From Hermatobates lingyangjiaoensis (taxonomy: Eukaryota; Arthropoda; Insecta; Hemiptera; Hermatobatidae), in contig JAPFBL010000242.1 of the NCBI GenBank assembly GCA_026182355.1, forward strand, positions 86,001 through 150,000: DNA of 64,000 bases, written 5' to 3'. The notes below the pieces were generated by a model, which saw only the letters and a program-made list of their open reading frames with translations, searched no databases and was not told where the DNA came from. The translations under genes were made by a program, and so were the position numbers. This document shows positions 59,948 to 64,000 of the stretch, piece after piece (the stretch's first letter is position 1; each line of letters opens with the position of its first letter).

Positions 59948-59986
59948 GGCTTGAAGATGAATGATGATCATTCGAAACATGTCGAC
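59948..59986 (+). ncRNA. Hammerhead-like motif, family H, right arm
   Basis: Core TTGAAGA 59951-59957, stem II GAATG/CATTC, GAA 59974-59976, ACATGT 59977-59982, C 59983, GAC. The T in place of C3 is shared with the left arm, so it predates or accompanied formation of the palindrome. Confidence 0.5.
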
Positions 59987-60489
59987 TACAGGATGTATAC
60001 TTTTCTGCGCAGACGAAGTAACTACAGTTACTTTTCTCATTTAAGGAAAATAAGACCCAGTTAAACAACAGATATTATCTATGTTTGATATGATTTTCAA
60101 TAATATACATATGTCAACATCTAAACAACACTGTAAAGTCAAAAATGGATTTAGAATATCCAACTAAATCCACTGGTTTGATGTAATATTTAACATTAAG
60201 GTTGGAAAAAAGATTTCATCATTATTGCACCATTGCTTTGTAAAGAGTAAGATATCCCAAGTCCAAACTGTATTTCATAAGAAGTGCATTACTGTCAATT
60301 CGAATTAAACGCTATAAATCCAGACTACATATTATCTCTCGTGAACAACGAGTTTATTGGTAATATGCATACAACAAAGAACAGAGAAAGTCTTGAAATA
60401 AAGAAAGAAAGCTATGCTACTTTATGAGTAAGTACTTAAAAACTTAAGTTATATTAGTGAGATAATCACCATGGTTGAATGAATATAAA

Positions 60490-60595
60490 AGATTTCATCT
60501 TCAAGCCATACATAACTTCTTGGTGATTCTTTTTTTTGTTTATATAAACAAAGGGAAAACAAGAAGGGTTGTTTTTCTTAAGTTCAAGAATTTCT
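60490..60595 (-). mobile_element. Third, partial copy of family H arm
   Basis: Minus strand repeats the order TTCTTGAACTTAAGAAAAAC, TTTGTTTATATAAACAAA, GAATCACCAAGAAG and GGCTTGAAGATGAA seen at 59865-59962. It stops in the middle of the hammerhead core region. Confidence 0.65.
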
Positions 60596-60948
60596 CAAGG
60601 CTTATTTTGCAAGAAGTTTCTCGGAGTTACATGCAGTAAGTTAGATTTGACCGAATGTCAGTTCGAATTATATTTGTACTCAGGATATGATATTTAATAG
60701 TAACTATTGAGTTTGACACCTATTTTTTTTTTATAAAACATTTACTTGAATTGGCTTTTATTTAATATTCTGATATGTTTTGTTAAAATAGTTTGTTAAT
60801 TATTGTTCTCCTATTTATTGTAATTGAAAATATTTATGTTTAATTTCTTGTAACATAATTTTATATTAATTCTTTTTATAATATAGAATATAAATATATT
60901 ATTGTAGGGTAAAAATCTAATGAAATGGTCTCCACATATACAAATTTT

Positions 60949-61002
60949 TTAATGATATAAACAACGCGTTTCGAACACGTAGTGTTCTTCCTCAGGCATT
61001 AA
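60949..61002 (-). ncRNA. Hammerhead-like motif, family A copy 2, left arm
   Basis: Minus strand core CTGAGGA (complement 60989-60995), stem II GAACAC/GTGTTC, GAA, stem III ACGCGT, T, stem I TTAATG/CATTAA. Fits the consensus at all core positions. Confidence 0.6.
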
Positions 61003-61057
61003 CTAAGGATGAGTGCCTCTGAATAACACAGTCTTATTCAGAGGTACTCATCCTTAG

Positions 61058-61111
61058 TTAATGCCTGAGGAAGGACACTACGTATTCGAAACACGTTGTT
61101 TATATCATTAA
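61058..61111 (+). ncRNA. Hammerhead-like motif, family A copy 2, right arm
   Basis: Core CTGAGGA 61065-61071; stem II GGACAC against GTATTC is weakened; GAA 61088-61090; ACACGT; T 61097. More decayed than the left arm. Confidence 0.5.
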
Positions 61112-61154
61112 AAAGTTTTTATATGTGGAGACCATGTCATTAGATTTTTACCCT

Positions 61155-62070
61155 GCAATGAGTAAATACCACATAATAACTGATTGCACTACATTAGAAT
61201 AAATATATTAGAAGATAAGTGAGGAATAGTAGTTTTTAATAACCTTTGCTTAAACAAATAATCAATGTATTAAATCAGACAACCATAATCTAATTTATCA
61301 GAAAATGGTTGACATTTATTTAAAAAAAAAAAGTTAAAAAATTTGAATGCCAATAAAAATAGGTAGAATAATATATATTAATTTATCCAAATTTCAATGA
61401 ATTATATTTCATTTTCAATGCCCACATTAGACTGGAGAACATTTTAAAATTGGGATTACAAAAAAACACACTTATAGAATACGGTTTATAGTATTTAGCT
61501 AAAGAATAAGAGTAATAAATGTTTTTTACTTTGTTGAATAATGGTAATTTATTGGGCTCAATAGAGTATAAAAGGGTGACTGGGGTGGTGAGTTGATGGC
61601 TTGTATATCGAGTCAACTACACACGCAGAACGTTCAACACTTTCTCTCCATTCATCATACAAAAATGGCTCGACATGGAGGGAGCAAATAACCTCAACTC
61701 AGCCAGTTTTTACACTGTCTTAAAAAGACCCTGATAGTACTTCAATTGAATTTTGCTTCCTGAATAACCTTAAACTAACGTTATAAAAAATGCTGTCTTA
61801 CAAAAGTATATTTTCATTCCATCTCGCCTTCAAAACTCCACCACTGTCAAGAGAATATAATGTTTTATTCTATAATTAGAGTTAAAATTAAAGCAACATT
61901 ATATTCTATAATTATAAAATATAAGAAAATTAACATACATAGTAAAAAAATCCACTTAATAAGTACTTACTAAACTTAGTAAGAGTATTTCTATATTTTG
62001 TATGTTACTCTTCTTGGAGATTGAAATAGTATTGTGTTCAGTTTGGTTCGTCATTCTACTTCTATAGTAA
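61155..62070. other. AT-rich spacer with an isolated TATA-like element
   Basis: GAGTATAAAAGGG at 61564-61576 is a strong TATA-box match, and an ATG at 61665 opens only a nine-codon frame. No intact gene follows. The rest is AT-rich without content. Confidence 0.35.
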
Positions 62071-62073
62071 ATG

Positions 62074-62114
<41 letters not shown>
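62071..62114. repeat. (TA)n microsatellite
   Basis: TA dinucleotides bordering the family E palindrome. Confidence 0.85.
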
Positions 62115-62115
<1 letters not shown>

Positions 62116-62161
62116 ATGAAAACAAACCACAAGGAAAAAAAAGAAAACAGATAGAAAAAAT

Positions 62162-62196
62162 GCTCTGATGCCTTTCAATTTATGTCATCAGAGAGC
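62162..62196 (-). ncRNA. Hammerhead motif, family E, left arm
   Basis: Minus strand GCTCT, CTGATGA (complement 62185-62191), a nearly unpaired ATAAATT in the stem II position, GAA, AGGCAT, C, AGAGC closing stem I. AGGCAT in place of AGGCCT spoils the self-complementary stem III. Confidence 0.5.
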
Positions 62197-62309
62197 AAAC
62201 AAGGTAAGAACTAGAAGGTAACATCAAAGGTGTGTACAAGGAAGGTAACAAACTAAGTTACCTTCCTTGTACACACCTTTGATGTTACCTTCTAGTTCTT
62301 ACCTTGTTA

Positions 62310-62344
62310 GCTCTCTGATGACATAAATTGAAAGGCCTCAGAGC
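62310..62344 (+). ncRNA. Hammerhead motif, family E, right arm
   Basis: GCTCT 62310-62314, CTGATGA 62315-62321, C, ATAAATT, GAA 62330-62332, AGGCCT 62333-62338, C 62339, AGAGC 62340-62344. The core, stem I and stem III are perfect, but stem II is almost absent, which is odd. Confidence 0.55.
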
Positions 62345-62449
62345 ATTTTTTCTATCTGTTTTCTTTTTTTTCCTTGTGGTTTGTTTTCATTGATTGTATC
62401 ATGTGTTTATTGTGATTCATCTGCATATATATATATATATATATATACA

Positions 62450-62658
62450 AGATTGCACATAAACACGTGAAATAACAATCAATTATCAAACTACAATATG
62501 AAATTGTAAAAAAAAGACTAACATCTTTCAACCGTAACAAGCAGTCTTCGTCAGAGGTCAAAAATCCAACTGAGGGGTTTTTTACTCTGACAATGACCGC
62601 TTGTTACTGTTGAAAGATTTTAATATTTTTTTCCCATTTCATATTGTTTTTTGATCAC
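62450..62658. mobile_element. HHR palindrome, family B copy 5
   Basis: TA tract, tail CACATAAACACGTGAAATAA, then arms from TCAAACTACAATATGAAA to TTTCATATTGTTTTTTGATC. The left hammerhead (62516-62559, minus) keeps the core CTGACGA; the right (62583-62625) reads CTGACAA and is broken. Confidence 0.65.
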
Positions 62659-64000
62659 TACATATATTTAAAGCCAGAAATGGACATTGCCTTGATCTGA
62701 TTGTTAATTTCTTATTTAATGATATCTCACTTCATTGAAACATTTACATTATTTTATTTCCTATAATAATATTTGTTTAATTTAATCATAAGAGGTTTTC
62801 GTCATTACCTTTATTTTATAACTCTATCTAAAGTAAAGTCTTTTGTTTGTTTCTGCCTGCTTTCCAACGTTGATTGAACCTGTCATTGGTCCAAACAGGT
62901 GGTATGACGGGCGGCTGGTCTGTTAGTTAATTATGATCTTGTTGAATAATTTATGCTCGCATATTTCTGTGCATCTGTTATTGTCAGTCTTGTATTACTA
63001 CATGTCATATAGCTGTTTCCACAGAAGTAATATATAATCAGGAGTCATATTGCAAACGCTTAATTGCAAAAAAGATTATATATAAGCTGTTTAGTCTATT
63101 TCAACGAATAAGGCTTAACATAATATGCAGCAGAAAATAAAGTGTATTTTTAAAATAAAATACAATTAAATAAGTTCTAGAAAACAATAAGTCAAAAAAT
63201 GAATTTCCGTAAAATGTCAGTTATTACCTTACCATAACGATTTTCCTTGTCAATTTTTGAGTTCTAAAACTAATATTATTATGGTCCTATATTTTCATAA
63301 TAACAATTATTTTATGCAGCAGCAATCTAAACTTATTGTGTTGATTTCAATGAACAAATATAAATAATTACTTAAAATTTCTGATGTACTAAGCAGTTAT
63401 ATCAGTTATATTTTATTTAATGATTCATACTTAATACTTCTGAAGTTACAATTACAGATAAGAGTGAAAATAACCTACCAGATAAAATGAAAGTCTCTTT
63501 CACGACTTGAGGTTCACATACAAACTTATTAAAAAAATTAAATGGTTTCTGTTGGTAACTGGATAATAATTCTTTCACATGTTGCTTCAAAATTCAATTT
63601 AAAAAAGTTCAACATAAGTTTTGGAATAATAACCCAAATATATCCTGGTTATCAACGAATAACTCCTGCAGTATTCTTTTTAATCAATAAATAAACTGAA
63701 CAACACCCAAAGAAGTTACGTGATTAATTATAATAAAGTTAAAATGGTTTGTCACTCAAAAAACAACTATGATTAATTTTCTAACTTGAAGCTTACTGAG
63801 ACTCAAATAAAAGAGGCTAATTTTTTGATAAACTTGAATTGAAAAGTAGAAATAATTAATGTCTTCTGATTGATACAAACTTATTTAATAAATATTAGTA
63901 AAATAATGATTATTGACTTGCTATTTATCTGCTAATTTACTTTATTCAAGTGATTCCCAAAAAACTGAAGACTATTAATTTCATTTTTGCAGTTAATTTT
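62659..64000. other. AT-rich end of window
   Basis: A more balanced patch at 62840-63000 includes GGTGGTATGACGGGCGGC but no frame or repeat is recognised. Nothing else supported. Confidence 0.5.

Larger units (their letters stand above)
59380..60264. mobile_element. Large HHR palindrome, family H, arms about 350 bp
   Basis: The left arm starts GACTTGAGATATCTTAC (59381); the right arm ends with the complement GTAAGATATCCCAAGTC-like sequence (60263). Shared landmarks: TCCACTGGTTTGATGTAATA, AAACAACAGATATTA and GTCGACATGTTTCGAATGAT. The arms differ by scattered substitutions and indels; the spacer 59736-59890 is not inverted. The largest of the hammerhead palindromes. Confidence 0.75.
60906..61154. 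mobile_element. HHR palindrome, family A copy 2
   Basis: The outer approximately 90 bp of each arm match copy 1 at 7.8 kb (AGGGTAAAAATCTAATGAAA through TCAGGCATTAACTAA). The centre is a different inverted segment (GGATGAGTGCCTCTGAATAA and complement). Followed by the family A tail. Confidence 0.75.
62115..62423. mobile_element. HHR palindrome, family E
   Basis: Arms 62115-62247 and 62258-62391 (AATGAAAACAAACCACAAGG and complement) are nearly perfect. A one-sided tail ATTGATTGTATCATGTG follows the right arm and resembles the family B tail, then (TA)n at 62424-62447. One hammerhead per arm. Confidence 0.8.

Noticed and set aside
7836..62658. CRISPR-like array or bacterial terminators suggested by inverted repeats
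   Set aside because: There is no direct-repeat/spacer layout, and the palindromes are long, TA-flanked and of retroelement origin in eukaryotic DNA.

Overview
The window is eukaryotic nuclear DNA, very AT-rich and dominated by decayed mobile elements. No complete host gene can be supported. The LINE types (jockey-, I- and R1-like tails), a Helitron, a GIY-YIG Penelope-like element and a tRNA-derived SINE whose tail carries CCTAA repeats (the insect telomere motif) together suggest an arthropod, probably an insect. Species cannot be told from this sequence.

The most striking content is a network of Penelope-like (PLE) remnants carrying small hammerhead-ribozyme (HHR) motifs. One PLE at 12013-13085 keeps an open GIY-YIG endonuclease domain, and an HHR lies in its 3' end. 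Around it (13.0-14.8 kb) and at 7.8, 31.1, 38.5, 44.0, 46.7-47.6, 57.8, 59.4-60.6, 60.9 and 62.1-62.7 kb lie short palindromic elements. In most of them each arm holds a motif with the order CUGANGA - stem II - GAA - self-complementary 4-6 nt stem III starting with A and ending with U - a non-G base - stem I. At least eight sequence families share this plan, and two copies of one family differ by a compensatory stem I change. Most of these elements abut (TA)n tracts.

Layout: 0.3-0.6 kb TA-flanked MITE; 2.2-2.5 kb Helitron fragment; 2.6-3.96 kb 83-bp minisatellite; 4.3-5.1 kb tandem repeats; 6.7-7.4 kb tandem repeat broken by a LINE 3' end with a 12-bp target duplication; 7.8-8.9 kb HHR palindrome followed by a long inverted repeat; 9.85-11.4 kb two SINEs in opposite orientation with 13-bp target duplications; 11.9-14.8 kb PLE/HHR cluster; 16.1-17.7 kb repeat family T; 19.1-19.4 kb R1-like LINE tail; 20.6-20.9 kb SINE; 21.0-21.5 kb tandem repeat; 22.9-23.6 kb jockey-like reverse-transcriptase pseudogene; 30.1-30.4 kb LINE-like fragment; 36.9-37.06 kb possible host terminal exon; 37.1-37.8 kb deleted Helitron copy; 44.0-47.6 kb HHR palindromes and a Helitron with helicase remnants; 56.2-56.5 kb I-like LINE tail with (TAA)n; 57.8-62.7 kb HHR palindromes and a SINE. 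The long stretches between hold only AT-rich sequence.

The elements are functionally linked in known ways: SINEs and truncated LINEs depend on reverse transcriptases supplied elsewhere, and the short HHR palindromes are probably non-autonomous products of PLEs like the one at 12 kb. All family assignments come from reading motifs by eye; no database search was run.
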